Assembly: GCF_000313755.1 (NCBI RefSeq) | Contig: NZ_AMZB01000082.1 | Span: 1-48,384 of the forward strand | DNA length: 48,384 nt | Direction: 5' to 3' | DNA from: Pseudomonas nitroreducens TX1 | Lineage (GTDB): Bacteria > Pseudomonadota > Gammaproteobacteria > Pseudomonadales > Pseudomonadaceae | In this document: positions 14,726 to 23,782 of the stretch, in pieces | Numbering within the stretch: the first letter of the stretch is position 1 | How the letters are laid out: each line of letters starts with the position of its first letter | The notes under the pieces: model-generated | The model's database searches: none | Seen by the model: only the letters and a program-made list of their open reading frames with translations | Told to the model about the DNA's origin: nothing | Made by a program: the position numbers and the translations under genes

Positions 14726-15781
14726 ATGCATCCCACCCTCACCGGCACACCGCTCAGCGTGCGCCACATCCGCAAGCGCTTCGGCCAGTTCGTCGCCCTC
14801 GCCGGCGTGTCGCTGGACGTCAAGGCCGGTGAGCTGGTCTGCCTGCTCGGTCCTTCCGGGTGCGGCAAGACCACGCTGCTGCGCTGCATCGCGGGCCTGG
14901 AGCAACAGGACGATGGCAGCCTGCATCTGGGCGAGCGCGATGTCTCGAACTTGCCGCCGCAGGCGCGGGACTACGGCATCCTGTTCCAGTCCTATGCACT
15001 GTTCCCCAACCTCACGGTCGAGCAGAACATCGCCTATGGCCTGACCAACGCCAGCAAGGACGAAGCGCGCCGCCGTGTTGCCGAGATGCTCGAACTGGTC
15101 GGTCTCACCGGCAGCGAGAAGAAGTACCCCGGCCAACTCTCCGGCGGCCAGCAGCAGCGCGTTGCCATGGCCCGTGCGCTGGCGCCGAGCCCTTCGTTAC
15201 TGCTGCTCGACGAACCCATGTCGGCGCTGGACGCCCGTGTCCGCGAGCACCTGTGCGGCGAGCTGCGCCAGCTGCAGAAGCGCCTGGGCATCACCACCGT
15301 GATGGTCACCCACAACCAGGACGAGGCCATGCTGATGGCCGATCGCATCGCGGTGATGAACCACGGGCGCATCGAGCAGTACGGCACTGCCCAGGAAATC
15401 TACAGCACCCCGAGCACACCCTTCGTCGCCGAGTTCGTCGGCCAGGGCAACTGGCTGCCGTTCGAGCGCGGCAGCGATGGCCATGCTCGTGTTGGCAGCC
15501 TCAACCTGCGCCTGCACAGCCAGGCGTCGAGCGCCTCGGGCCGGCTGTTCTGCCGCCCGGAGGCGATCAGCGTGAACCCCGCCGTGCATCAGGAAAACCT
15601 GTTCCGCGCGCAGGTCCGCGAGATCACCTTCCTCGGTAACCGTTGCCGCATGAGCTTCGAGCTGGAGCAACTGCCCGGCCACGCGTTGCTGGCGGAGCTC
15701 GCGCCCGAAGACATGCCGCGCCTGGGCACGCCGGACATCTGGGTGTCGCTGCCACCGCGCAGCCTGCAGGTGTTCGCCTGA
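14726..15781 (+). CDS. 2-aminoethylphosphonate-type ABC importer, ATPase (PhnT family)
   Basis: A 351-residue ABC ATPase. It has Walker A GPSGCGKTT (about 44-52), signature LSGGQQQRVAMARAL (about 138-152), Walker B LLLLDEPMSALD and the switch histidine in VMVTHNQDEA. A TOBE-like regulatory tail follows from about residue 245. Start ATG 14726 is preceded by GAGG; the longer frame begins in the promoter region. It is 1 base from the permease gene, so the two are coupled. Sequence style and order (ATPase, fused permease, binding protein, FAD oxidase, LysR nearby) fit the importer family known from aminoethylphosphonate clusters (TIGR03258). Other Fe3+/polyamine-type importers look similar, so the substrate rests on context. 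Confidence 0.87.
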   Translation: MHPTLTGTPLSVRHIRKRFGQFVALAGVSLDVKAGELVCLLGPSGCGKTTLLRCIAGLEQQDDGSLHLGERDVSNLPPQARDYGILFQSYALFPNLTVEQNIAYGLTNASKDEARRRVAEMLELVGLTGSEKKYPGQLSGGQQQRVAMARALAPSPSLLLLDEPMSALDARVREHLCGELRQLQKRLGITTVMVTHNQDEAMLMADRIAVMNHGRIEQYGTAQEIYSTPSTPFVAEFVGQGNWLPFERGSDGHARVGSLNLRLHSQASSASGRLFCRPEAISVNPAVHQENLFRAQVREITFLGNRCRMSFELEQLPGHALLAELAPEDMPRLGTPDIWVSLPPRSLQVFA

Positions 15782-15782
15782 G

Positions 15783-17498
15783 ATGGAAGCGGTGGTGAAA
15801 CACAGCCCGGCGTTGACCGCCGGCAAGATTCGCGGCGATCTGGGGGATCGCCTGTTCGTCCGGGGCGGCAAGTACCTGCTGCTGGTCCTGCTGACGCTCG
15901 CGGTATTGATGCCGCTGCTGGCCATTTTCTGGCGCGGCTTCAGCGGCGAAGCGGGGCAGGGCGGTGGTGTCGGCGCCATGGGCGAGTTGCTGCGCAGCGA
16001 CAACTTCCACTGGCTGCTGGGCAACAGCCTGAAGGTTTCGCTGAGCGTAGCGTGCATCGTCGTGCCGGCGGCGTACCTGTTCGCCTACGCGCTGCAACGC
16101 ACGCTGATCCCGGCCAAGGGCCTGTGGCGCGGGATTTCCCTGCTGCCGCTGCTGGCGCCGTCGATGCTGCCGGGCATCGCGCTGATCTACCTGTTCGGTA
16201 ACCAGGGCCTGCTGCGCCATCTGCTGCCGGACAATATCTATGGTTTCTGGGGCATCGTCCTCGGCGAGGCCATCTACACCTTCCCCCATGCGCTGATGAT
16301 CCTGTTGTCCGCGCTGTCGCTGGCCGATGCGCGCCTGTTCGACGCTGCCTCCAGCATGGGCGCCGGTCCGTGGAAAGCCTTCCGCAGCATCACCTGGCCG
16401 GCGTCGCGCCAGGGCGTGTTCGCGGCCTTCTGCCTGGTGTTCACCCTGACCATCACCGACTTCGGCGTGCCGGTCGTGGTGGGCGGCGACTATCAGGTGC
16501 TGGCGCTGGAAGCCTACAAGGCGGTGGTCGGCCAGCAGCAGTTCGGCCGTGGCGCGCAGATCGGCATGATCCTCCTGCTGCCGGCGCTGCTCAGCTTCGC
16601 CGTCGACACCTGGCTGCGCCGCCGCCAGGGCGACGCCATGAGCGGCCGTGCACAGGTCTACCATCCCAAGCCGTCGCGTCGCCGCGATGCCGCCTTCCTC
16701 GCCATCGTCGCGCTGATCAGCGCGGTGCTGCTGGGCGTGCTGGGCATGGCCGTGTACTCCTCGCTGGTGAAGTTCTGGCCCTACAACCTCTCGTTGTCGC
16801 TCAACCACTACGACTTCAACACCACCGCCGGCGGCGGCTGGCTGGCCTACCGCAACAGCCTGACCCTGGCCGCGTGCACCGCGATCATCGGCAGCGCGCT
16901 GATCTTCACCGGCGCCTACCTGATCGAGAAGACCCGCGAGCAGCGCTGGCTGAGCCAACTGCTGCGCATGTTGTGCTTCGTGCCGATGGCCGTGCCGGGC
17001 CTCGTGCTGGGCCTGGGCTACGTGTTCTTCTTCAACCTGCCGGGCAACCCGCTGCATGTGTTCTACGGCAGCATGGCGCTGCTGGTGGTGTGCACCATCG
17101 CCCACTACCTGACCACCGCGCAGATGACCGCCACCGCCGCGCTGCGCCAGCTCGACGGCGAGTTCGAGGCTGCCGCGCTGTCGCTGAAGATGCCGCTGTG
17201 GCGCCACTACCTGCGCGTCACCGTGCCGATCTGCCTGCCGGCGCTGCTGGACATCACCCGCTACCTGTTCGTCTCGGCGATGACCACGGTGTCGGCGGCG
17301 ATCTTCCTCTACAACCCGGACACCATCCTCGCCGCCGTCGCCGTGCTGAACATGGACGACTCCGGCAACGTCGGCGGCGCCGCCGCCATGTCGACCCTGA
17401 TCCTGCTCACCTCCGCGGCCGTGTCGCTGCTGCTGGCCGGCACCTCGCGCGGCCTGTTGCGCCGCTCCCAGGCCTGGAGGAAGGGCGCGAACCCGTAA
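15783..17498 (+). CDS. 2-aminoethylphosphonate-type ABC importer, fused permease
   Basis: A 571-residue inner-membrane protein made of two fused permease halves with about twelve membrane helices. Each half carries an EAA-type loop for docking the ATPase: DAASSMGAGPWKAFRSITWP in the first and EAAALSLKMPLWRHYLRVTVP in the second. The charged linker (about 270-300) separates the halves. This fused design is typical of the AEP importer permease (TIGR03262) and of Fe3+ permeases. Start ATG 15783 is one base past the ATPase stop. Ends 96 bases before the binding-protein gene. Confidence 0.88.
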   Translation: MEAVVKHSPALTAGKIRGDLGDRLFVRGGKYLLLVLLTLAVLMPLLAIFWRGFSGEAGQGGGVGAMGELLRSDNFHWLLGNSLKVSLSVACIVVPAAYLFAYALQRTLIPAKGLWRGISLLPLLAPSMLPGIALIYLFGNQGLLRHLLPDNIYGFWGIVLGEAIYTFPHALMILLSALSLADARLFDAASSMGAGPWKAFRSITWPASRQGVFAAFCLVFTLTITDFGVPVVVGGDYQVLALEAYKAVVGQQQFGRGAQIGMILLLPALLSFAVDTWLRRRQGDAMSGRAQVYHPKPSRRRDAAFLAIVALISAVLLGVLGMAVYSSLVKFWPYNLSLSLNHYDFNTTAGGGWLAYRNSLTLAACTAIIGSALIFTGAYLIEKTREQRWLSQLLRMLCFVPMAVPGLVLGLGYVFFFNLPGNPLHVFYGSMALLVVCTIAHYLTTAQMTATAALRQLDGEFEAAALSLKMPLWRHYLRVTVPICLPALLDITRYLFVSAMTTVSAAIFLYNPDTILAAVAVLNMDDSGNVGGAAAMSTLILLTSAAVSLLLAGTSRGLLRRSQAWRKGANP

Positions 17499-17594
17499 CA
17501 CCGCTGGACGCTGTCGCCTGGCATCCACTCTGCCGGGCTCAACCCCTGACAAACCCGCCCCGAGCGGGAGACCCACACTGCCAAGGAGCTCCAC

Positions 17595-18620
17595 ATGTTC
17601 AAACGTCTTGCCCTCGCCGCCGCCGTGGTGGCCGGTTTCGCCGCCCAGGCCCACGCCGCCGACACCGAACTGACCGTCTACACCGCCCTGGAGCCGGAAC
17701 AGCTGACCGCCTACAAGCAGGCCTTCGAAGCCGAGAACCCGGACATCAAGATCAAGTGGGTGCGCGACTCCACCGGCATCGTCACCGCCAAGCTGCTGGC
17801 CGAGAAGGACCGTCCGCAGGCCGACGCCGTCTGGGGCCTGGCTGCTTCCAGCCTGGCCATCCTCGATCAGCAGGGCATGCTGGAGAAATACGCGCCCAAG
17901 CACCTGGACGCCATCGGCAAGAACTACCGCGACCCGGCCAACCCGCCGGCGTGGGTCGGCATGGACGTCTGGGCCGCGACCATCTGCTTCAACACGGTCG
18001 AGGCCGAGAAGCTGGGCCTGGAGAAGCCGGTGAGCTGGCAGGACCTGACCAAGCCCGAGTACAAGGGCAAGATCGTCATGCCCAACCCGGCGTCCTCCGG
18101 CACCGGCTTCCTCGATGTCTCCGCCTGGCTGCAGACCTTCGGCGAGAAGCAGGGCTGGGCCTACATGGACGCCTTGCACGAGAACATCGGCCAGTACGTC
18201 CACTCCGGCTCCAAGCCGTGCAAGCTGGCCGCCGCCGGCGAGTTCCCGATCGGCATCTCCTTCGAGTACCCGGCCGTGCAGCTCAAGCGCCAGGGCGCGC
18301 CGCTGGACATCGTCCTGCCCAAGGAAGGCCTGGGCTGGGAAATCGAAGCCACGGGTATCGTGAAAGGCACCCAGCATGAAGCCGCCGCGAAGAAACTCGC
18401 CGACTTCTCCGCCAGCCCGAAAGCCATGGAGCTGTACAAGGAAAACTTCGCCGTGCTGGCCCAGCCGGGCATCGCCAAGCCGCAGACCGAACTGCCGGCC
18501 GACTATGAGCAGCGCCTGATCAAGAACGACTTCGCCTGGGCCTCGAAGAACCGCGACGAGATCCTCGCCGAGTGGCGCAAGCGCTATGACGGCAAGTCGG
18601 AGAAAGTGGCGCAGAAGTAA
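17595..18620 (+). CDS. 2-aminoethylphosphonate-type periplasmic binding protein
   Basis: A 341-residue periplasmic solute-binding protein. It has a signal peptide (MFKRLALAAAVVAGFAAQAHA) and then a type-2 periplasmic binding fold starting ADTELTVYTALEPEQ, which resembles ferric-binding proteins as well. The segments VWGLAASSLAILDQQGML, MPNPASSGTGFLDVSAWLQ and FPIGISFEYPAVQLKRQGAP are usual for the AEP-associated family (TIGR03261). No tyrosine pair typical of ferric binding is evident at the C-terminal site, which favours an organic anion. A strong AAGGAG precedes the start. It is the last gene of the transport unit; a palindromic repeat block follows before the oxidase gene. Confidence 0.87.
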   Translation: MFKRLALAAAVVAGFAAQAHAADTELTVYTALEPEQLTAYKQAFEAENPDIKIKWVRDSTGIVTAKLLAEKDRPQADAVWGLAASSLAILDQQGMLEKYAPKHLDAIGKNYRDPANPPAWVGMDVWAATICFNTVEAEKLGLEKPVSWQDLTKPEYKGKIVMPNPASSGTGFLDVSAWLQTFGEKQGWAYMDALHENIGQYVHSGSKPCKLAAAGEFPIGISFEYPAVQLKRQGAPLDIVLPKEGLGWEIEATGIVKGTQHEAAAKKLADFSASPKAMELYKENFAVLAQPGIAKPQTELPADYEQRLIKNDFAWASKNRDEILAEWRKRYDGKSEKVAQK

Positions 18621-18636
18621 GGTTTGACACCGATGG

Positions 18637-18802
18637 CTCCCTCTCCCCAACCCTCTCCCTGAAGGGAGAGGGGGCTGTTCGGTGTGTTGGTTCGGTTTCA
18701 GCGTCTGCCTGTGCCTTTGATGGTTTCAGGATGAACTCAGGGTTTCTCTTCGCAGAGGAGAGCTCCCTCTCCCTTCAGGGAGAGGGCGGGGGAGAGGGGC
18801 TC
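18637..18802. repeat. Pair of inverted CCCTCTCCC palindromes flanking a short spacer
   Basis: Two copies of a 22-base palindrome, CCCTCTCCCT-GA-AGGGAGAGGG (18651-18672) and CCCTCTCCCT-TC-AGGGAGAGGG (18765-18786), lie 92 bases apart. Their flanks (CTCCCTCTCCCCAAC before the first; CGGGGGAGAGGGG after the second) are mirror images, so the whole block is an inverted repeat of the REP-doublet type. It separates the binding-protein gene from the oxidase gene and may end or stabilise the transporter mRNA. Confidence 0.8.
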
Positions 18803-18825
18803 TTCGCCACGCAGGAAATACCCCC

Positions 18826-19998
18826 ATGAGCCACACCCACTGCGACGTCGCCATCGTCGGCGCCGGTATCCTCGGCCTTTCCCACGCCTATGCCGCCGCC
18901 CGTCGCGGGCTTTCCGTGCGTGTCTTCGAACGCACCGCCACTCCCCTGGGCGCCTCGATACGCAACTTCGGCCAGGCGCTGGTCACCGGCCAGCCGCCGG
19001 GCGTGATGTCCGACCTGGCACGGGCCAGCCGGCCGATCTGGGCGCAATGGGCGGAAGGCGCCGGGTTCTCCCTGCGGCGCAACGGTTCGTTGCTGTTCGC
19101 TCGCACCGAGGCCGAAGAGCATCTGCTGGAAGCCTTCTGCGCCGGCCGCGCGAAGGCGCTGGACTACCGGGTGGGCCTGCTGCGCGGCAGCGAGCTGAAC
19201 GACCTCTACCAGGGGCACTTCCGCCATCACCGCGCCGCGCTGCTCGGCTTCGACGACCAGCAGCTGTATTCCCGCGAGGCGCTGCCAAGCTTGATCGACT
19301 ACCTGCGCCGCGAGTATGGCGTGGCGTTCCACTTCTCCACCCTGGTGCGTGACGTCGACACCGGCGTGCTGCGCACGACGGCGGGCACCTTCACCGCCGG
19401 GCAGGTGATCGTCTGCTCCGGGCATGACTACCAGACGCTGCTGGCCGAGGCCATCGCGCCGCTGGAACCGCAGGTGTGCCGCCTGCAGATGCTGCGCGCC
19501 CGTCCGCAGGTCGACTTCGGTCTCGCCCATTCGATCCTCACCGGCCTGAGTTGCGTGCATTACGGCGCCTTCTCCGATCTGCCCGAAGCCGAGGCGGTGC
19601 GCGAGCAGATCCGCCGCGAGACACCGGAGCTGGAAGAGCAGGGCATCCACCTGCTGATCAGCCCGACGCCCCATGGCGAGCTGATCATCGGCGACTCCCA
19701 CCACTACGGCAGCGATGCCGCGCCGTTCAACGCCGAGTTCGTCGACCGGCTGCTGCTGGAGCTGGCCGAGGACACCCTGGGCATGCGTGTGGAGGTGGTC
19801 GAGCGCTGGCAGGGCGTGTATGGCTCACGCGGGCCGGGGCCGTTCTCGGTGCTGCAGGCCGCCGACCGCGTCACCGCCGTGCTGATGCATACCGGCGTGG
19901 GCATGAGCATCGGTCCGGCGCTGGGCGAACGGACTGTCGCCGGCCTGTTTGGCGGAGGCCTGTCACATGGCTGTCATCCGTCGGTCATGGGCCTCTGA
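18826..19998 (+). CDS. FAD-dependent amine oxidase, phosphonate-associated (PbfC/HpnW-like)
   Basis: A 390-residue flavoprotein of the D-amino-acid/glycine oxidase (DAO) fold. The dinucleotide motif VAIVGAGILGLSHAYAAARRG (about 8-28) binds FAD; R and S/NFG residues (GASIRNFGQ) and the C-terminal GVGMSIGPALGERTVAG segment complete the site. The match, from memory, is to TIGR03364, found in AEP catabolic clusters, one member of which (PbfC) oxidises N-methyl-aminoethylphosphonate to phosphonoacetaldehyde. It follows the importer on the same strand after a palindromic block. The start ATG 18826 has a GGA-type site. The hydrolase or lyase that would take the product further (PhnX, PbfA, PhnWAY) is not in the window. 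Confidence 0.85.
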   Translation: MSHTHCDVAIVGAGILGLSHAYAAARRGLSVRVFERTATPLGASIRNFGQALVTGQPPGVMSDLARASRPIWAQWAEGAGFSLRRNGSLLFARTEAEEHLLEAFCAGRAKALDYRVGLLRGSELNDLYQGHFRHHRAALLGFDDQQLYSREALPSLIDYLRREYGVAFHFSTLVRDVDTGVLRTTAGTFTAGQVIVCSGHDYQTLLAEAIAPLEPQVCRLQMLRARPQVDFGLAHSILTGLSCVHYGAFSDLPEAEAVREQIRRETPELEEQGIHLLISPTPHGELIIGDSHHYGSDAAPFNAEFVDRLLLELAEDTLGMRVEVVERWQGVYGSRGPGPFSVLQAADRVTAVLMHTGVGMSIGPALGERTVAGLFGGGLSHGCHPSVMGL

Positions 19999-20030
19999 TA
20001 ACACCAGAGGGCGGGCGTGATCTGCTCTTC

Positions 20031-20094
20031 GTAGGAGCGAGCTTGCTCGCGAACAGTCCGTGCCGTGCGGGTTCGCGAGCTAGCTCGCTCCTAC
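20031..20094. repeat. REP doublet (REPIN), GAGC type
   Basis: Two 24-base REP units in opposite orientation, starting GTAGGAGCGAGCTTGCTCGC (20031) and ending GAGCTAGCTCGCTCCTAC (20094), flank a 16-base spacer. This is the common extragenic palindrome of Pseudomonas. It lies between the oxidase and the CorA-like gene. Confidence 0.9.
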
Positions 20095-20140
20095 AGGGCC
20101 GGTTTCAAGCCCGCATTACGGCCTCCAGAACCGCAGCCCC

Positions 20141-21163
20141 ATGAACCACAGCATCGTCCAGAGCCATCAGGATTCCGACCTGTTCGGCCTGCTTTATGGC
20201 TTCAGCTTCCGCCCCGACCAGCCCGGCCTGGAGATCGACTCACCCACCGCCCTGCAACGCCTGCGGGAGCCACGCGCGGCAGATGAATTCCTCTGGCTGC
20301 ATTTGAACCTCGCGCACGCGGCCTGCGAGCGCTGGATGAAGTCGCACCTGGAGCTGCCCGACTACTTCTTCGAGACCCTGCGCGAAGGCTCGCGTTCCAC
20401 CCGCATCGAGCATGTGGATGGCGCGCTGCTGGCGGTGGTCAACGATGTGGTGTTCGATTTCGGCAGCCGCATGTCCTCGGACGTCGCCACCCTCTGGGTC
20501 TGCGCCCGTGGCCGCCTGCTGGTCACCGCCCGTGCGCAGCCGCTGCGCTCGGTGGATACGCTGCGCTCCTCGGTGAAGCACGGCGAGCGCTTCAATTCGC
20601 CGCTGGAGCTGCTGGTTCACCTGCTGCGCGACCAGGGCGAAATCCTCACCCGCATCGTCCGCGAGACCAGCATCAGCGTGGACCGCATCGAAGACCAACT
20701 GCTGTCTTCCCGCCTCTCCGCCAGCCGCGCCGACCTGGGCGCCATGCGTCGCGTGCTGGTGCGCCTGCAACGCCTGCTGGCGCTGGAGCCGGGCTCGCTG
20801 ATGCGCCTGCTCAACCGCCCGCCGGTGTGGCTGACGGAGGACGACGTGCGCGTGCTGCGCGAGGCCACCGAGGAGTTTTCCCTGGTGATCAACGACCTTA
20901 CCGCGCTGGGCGAACGCATCAAGCTGCTGCAGGAAGAGATCGCCGCGAAGATCAACGAGCAGAGCAACCGCACGCTGTTCACCCTCACCGTGGTCACGGT
21001 GCTGGCGTTGCCGATCAATATCATCGCCGGCTTCTTCGGCATGAACGTCGGCGGTATTCCCTTCTCCAGCGACCCGGAGGGGTTCTGGATTCTGGTCGTG
21101 CTGGTGGCCAGCTTCACCGCCCTGGCCGGGCGCTGGGCGTTCCGCAAGCGCGACGATTACTGA
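20141..21163 (+). CDS. CorA-family divalent-metal transporter (ZntB-like)
   Basis: A 340-residue inner-membrane protein of the CorA superfamily. A large cytosolic N-terminal alpha/beta domain (1-about 275) leads through a long helix (LGERIKLLQEEIAAKINEQSNRT) into two C-terminal membrane helices. The signature GMN is present in GFFGMNVGGIP, the form typical of ZntB rather than of Mg2+-importing CorA. The protein ends in a short positively charged tail. The ribosome site is weak. REP doublets border the gene on both sides, so it appears to be a single-gene unit. Metal specificity (Zn2+, Mg2+ or Ni2+) cannot be read from the sequence. Confidence 0.85.
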   Translation: MNHSIVQSHQDSDLFGLLYGFSFRPDQPGLEIDSPTALQRLREPRAADEFLWLHLNLAHAACERWMKSHLELPDYFFETLREGSRSTRIEHVDGALLAVVNDVVFDFGSRMSSDVATLWVCARGRLLVTARAQPLRSVDTLRSSVKHGERFNSPLELLVHLLRDQGEILTRIVRETSISVDRIEDQLLSSRLSASRADLGAMRRVLVRLQRLLALEPGSLMRLLNRPPVWLTEDDVRVLREATEEFSLVINDLTALGERIKLLQEEIAAKINEQSNRTLFTLTVVTVLALPINIIAGFFGMNVGGIPFSSDPEGFWILVVLVASFTALAGRWAFRKRDDY

Positions 21164-21185
21164 CCAGCGTCGGCAGGGGCACTTT

Positions 21186-21264
21186 GCAGGAGCAAGCGTG
21201 CTCGCGAACAACCCCGGCACCAGAGCAGCCGGTTGATACCGTTCGCGAGCAAGCTCGCTCCTAC
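21186..21264. repeat. REP doublet (REPIN), GAGC type
   Basis: The left unit (21186-21209, GCAGGAGCAAGCGTGCTCGC, slightly degenerate) and right unit (21241-21264, ending CAAGCTCGCTCCTAC) face each other across about 31 bases. Located between the ends of the CorA-like gene and phhC. Confidence 0.88.
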
Positions 21265-21292
21265 AGGTAAGGCAGGGCCCCGATTTCCGGGC

Positions 21293-21319
21293 AAAAAAAG
21301 ACCGGCCCAATGGCCGGTC
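21293..21319 (-). terminator. Rho-independent terminator of the phhABC operon
   Basis: On the minus strand GACCGGCC-ATTG-GGCCGGTC (21300-21319) is followed by seven Ts (A-run 21293-21299). It lies 20 bases past the phhC stop. Confidence 0.92.
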
Positions 21320-21338
21320 GAGGGGGAAGAATTCGTCG

Positions 21339-22535
21339 TCAGCGGCAGACGCGGGCGATGGCTGCCGCCAGGTGATCCAGGCGCTCGCCGTCGAGCCCGG
21401 CGATGTTGGCGCGGCCGCTGCTCACCAGGTAGATGCTGTGCTCCTCGCGCAGGATGCGCACCTGCTCGGCCTGCAGGCCGGTGTAGGAGAACATGCCGCG
21501 CTGGAGGGCGATGTGTGCGAAGCGCTCCGCCAGCCCGTGGGGGCGCAGGGCTTCCACCAGGCCGACGCGCAGGTCGGCGATGCGCCCGCGCATGCCGTCC
21601 AGCTCGTCCAGCCAGAGGTTCTTCAGTTCCGGGTCGCCCAGGATGGTGGCGACCACTTCCGCGCCGTGTGCCGGCGGGGTGGACCACAGGTTGCGGGCGA
21701 ACAGCGCCAGCTGGCTGCGGATGTCGGTGAGCTTGTCGGCGTTCTCGGCGCAGACGATCAGCGCGCCGACGCGGTCGCGGTAGAGGCCGAAGTTCTTCGA
21801 GCAGGAGCTGGTGATCAGCACCTCCGGCAGGCTCTGGGCGAACAGGCGCACGGAGTAGGCGTCCTCTTCCAGCCCGTCGCCCAAGCCCTGGTAGGCGAAA
21901 TCCAGCAGCGGCAGCAGTTCGCGGCGGCGGACGATCTCCAGCACGCGCTGCCACTGCGTGTGATCGAGGTCGAAGCCGGTGGGGTTGTGGCAGCAGGCAT
22001 GCAGCAGCACCACGTCGCCCTGGGGGATCTTCTCCAGCATGGCGAACATGGCGTCCGCGTCGAGGCGATTGTCCGCGCCGACGTAGGGGTAGTGCTTGAT
22101 CGGCACGCCGGCGGCGGCGAACAGCGTTTCGTGGATCGGCCAGGTCGGGTCGCTCAGCCAGATGTTCTTGCCCGGCAGGCAGTGGGCGATGAACTCCGCC
22201 GCCAGGCGCAGGGCGCCGGTGCCGCCGGGCGTCTGCGTGGCATCGGCGCGGGAGTCGGCCAGCAGCGGCGAGGTGACGCCCAGTACCAGCTCGCACAGGC
22301 GCGCGGCGAACAGTGCATCTCCGTGGCTACCGACGTAGCTCTTGGTCGTCTCGCTGTCCACCAGGCGCTGTTCGGCGAGCTTCACCGCGCGCGGGATCGG
22401 CGTGAGGCCCTGGGCGTCCTTGTAGACGCCCACGCCAAGGTCGAGCCGCGCGGGATTGGGGTCCGCCCGGTAGGCTTCGAGCAGGCCCAGGATCGGGTCG
22501 CCCGGTACGCGGGTGACCTTGGCGAAATGGCTCAT
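21339..22535 (-). CDS. phhC: Aromatic amino acid aminotransferase PhhC
   Basis: A 398-residue PLP-dependent class I aminotransferase of the aspartate/aromatic family. It transaminates tyrosine and phenylalanine with 2-oxoglutarate, passing tyrosine carbon to the homogentisate route. The PLP lysine is K247 in [25 protein letters not shown] (about 181-189) binds the cofactor ring, and R residues near the C-terminus bind the carboxylate. Its ATG overlaps the phhB stop by 4 bases, so it is the third gene of phhABC, as in P. aeruginosa. Length is normal for the family. Ribosome site GAGGG lies within phhB. Confidence 0.93.
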   Translation of the reverse strand: MSHFAKVTRVPGDPILGLLEAYRADPNPARLDLGVGVYKDAQGLTPIPRAVKLAEQRLVDSETTKSYVGSHGDALFAARLCELVLGVTSPLLADSRADATQTPGGTGALRLAAEFIAHCLPGKNIWLSDPTWPIHETLFAAAGVPIKHYPYVGADNRLDADAMFAMLEKIPQGDVVLLHACCHNPTGFDLDHTQWQRVLEIVRRRELLPLLDFAYQGLGDGLEEDAYSVRLFAQSLPEVLITSSCSKNFGLYRDRVGALIVCAENADKLTDIRSQLALFARNLWSTPPAHGAEVVATILGDPELKNLWLDELDGMRGRIADLRVGLVEALRPHGLAERFAHIALQRGMFSYTGLQAEQVRILREEHSIYLVSSGRANIAGLDGERLDHLAAAIARVCR

Positions 22536-22888
22536 TTGCGTCCCTCTGCTTTCGCGGCCAGCTCGTCGGTGCGTGCGGCCATGATGAAGTCGTTACGGTG
22601 CAGGCCCTTGAGCTCGTGGCTCCACCAGGTGACGGTGACCTTGCCCCATTGGGTCAGCAGGTCGGGGTGGTGGCCTTCTTCCTCGGCAATGGCGCCCACC
22701 GCGTTGGTGAAGGCCAGGGCGTGCCTGAAGTTCTTGAACAGGAAGACCCGCTCCAGTTCCATGTGATTGTCGCGGACCTCGATGTTCCAGTCCGGAATCT
22801 GCTTGATCAGCACCGCCAGTTCTTCGTCGGACACCTTCGGGGCGTCGGCGCGGCAGGCTTCGCAATGGGCTTGGGTGAGTGCGGTCAT
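22532..22888 (-). CDS. phhB: Pterin-4a-carbinolamine dehydratase PhhB
   Basis: A 118-residue cytosolic enzyme that dehydrates the 4a-hydroxy-tetrahydropterin made by phenylalanine hydroxylase and so recycles the cofactor. The active-site signature [16 protein letters not shown] (two adjacent histidines) is intact and HSLKGLH-type [10 protein letters not shown] follows. The ATG at 22886-22888 is chosen over the adjacent TTG because AAGGAG lies at normal spacing and the protein then matches the known PhhB length. It lies 105 bases after phhA and overlaps phhC by 4 bases. Confidence 0.95.
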   Translation of the reverse strand: MTALTQAHCEACRADAPKVSDEELAVLIKQIPDWNIEVRDNHMELERVFLFKNFRHALAFTNAVGAIAEEEGHHPDLLTQWGKVTVTWWSHELKGLHRNDFIMAARTDELAAKAEGRK

Positions 22889-22993
22889 CAAAGGTTCTCC
22901 TTGTCGTGGGGTGGCATAGGAGTGCGCCCGCGAACCATCTTAGGCTCGCGAGCCTGTCTCATCCTAGGCACAGATGGGATCGATTGCAGCGGA

Positions 22994-23782
22994 TCAGGCG
23001 GCCTGCTTCGGCGGAAACTTCGGCGCGTGCAGGCCCAGGCGCATGGCTTCGCGCACCAGCGCCATGATGTCCTCATGGGCCAGGTCGAACAGGCGCTTGA
23101 GCTCGGGCAGCACGAAATACAGGGGCTGCAGGATGTCAATGCGGTACGGCGTGCGCATGCATTCCAGCGGGTCGAAGGCCTTGTGCTCGGGTTCGCCGGA
23201 GAGGCTGTAGACCGTCTCCTTGGGCGACGAGAGGATACCTCCGCCGTAGATGCGCAGGCCCTGCGGGGTATCCAGCAGGCCAAATTCGATGGTCATCCAG
23301 TAGAGGCGGGCGAGGAATACCCGTTCCTCCTTGCTGGCGGCCAGGCCGAGCTTGCCGTAGGTGTGGGTGAACTCGGCGAACCAGGGGTTGGTGAGCAGCG
23401 GGCAGTGGCCGAATATCTCGTGGAAGATGTCCGGCTCCTGCAGGTAGTCCAGCTCTTCCGGGGTGCGGATGAAGGTGGCGACGGGGAACTGCTGGCTGGC
23501 CAGCAGTTCGAAGAAGGTCTGGAAGGGGATCAGCGCCGGCACCCGCGCCACACGCCAGCCGGTGGCGGCCTGGAGCACCCGGTTGACTTCGCCCAGTTGC
23601 GGGATGCGCTCATGGGGCAGTCCGAGCTGCTCGATGCCGTCCAGGTATTCCTGACAAGCGCGGCCCTCGATCACTTTCAATTGACGGGTGATCAGGGTGT
23701 TCCAGACCTGATGCTCGGTTTCCGGATAGTGGATGAAACCGTCTTCGTCAGGTTGGCGGGCCACGTACTGCGTTGTCTTCAT
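22994..23782 (-). CDS. phhA: Phenylalanine 4-monooxygenase PhhA
   Basis: A 262-residue iron- and tetrahydropterin-dependent hydroxylase that converts phenylalanine to tyrosine. The iron ligands are visible: H121 and H126 in FHEIFGHCPLL and E166 in MTIEFGL. It has the bacterial minimal catalytic domain without an ACT regulatory domain. The start MKTTQYV (23780-23782) follows GGAGG; the longer frame has no ribosome site. First gene of phhABC and divergent from phhR; a PhhR/TyrR-type box lies in the shared 260-base gap, so induction by phenylalanine or tyrosine through PhhR is expected. Confidence 0.95.
   Translation of the reverse strand: MKTTQYVARQPDEDGFIHYPETEHQVWNTLITRQLKVIEGRACQEYLDGIEQLGLPHERIPQLGEVNRVLQAATGWRVARVPALIPFQTFFELLASQQFPVATFIRTPEELDYLQEPDIFHEIFGHCPLLTNPWFAEFTHTYGKLGLAASKEERVFLARLYWMTIEFGLLDTPQGLRIYGGGILSSPKETVYSLSGEPEHKAFDPLECMRTPYRIDILQPLYFVLPELKRLFDLAHEDIMALVREAMRLGLHAPKFPPKQAA

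Noticed and set aside
15624..18650. A 1008-codon minus-strand reading frame across the phosphonate importer
   Set aside because: It is exactly antisense to three well-identified genes and has the His/Gln/Arg/Val-rich composition of a shadow frame in high-GC DNA; no domain is visible.
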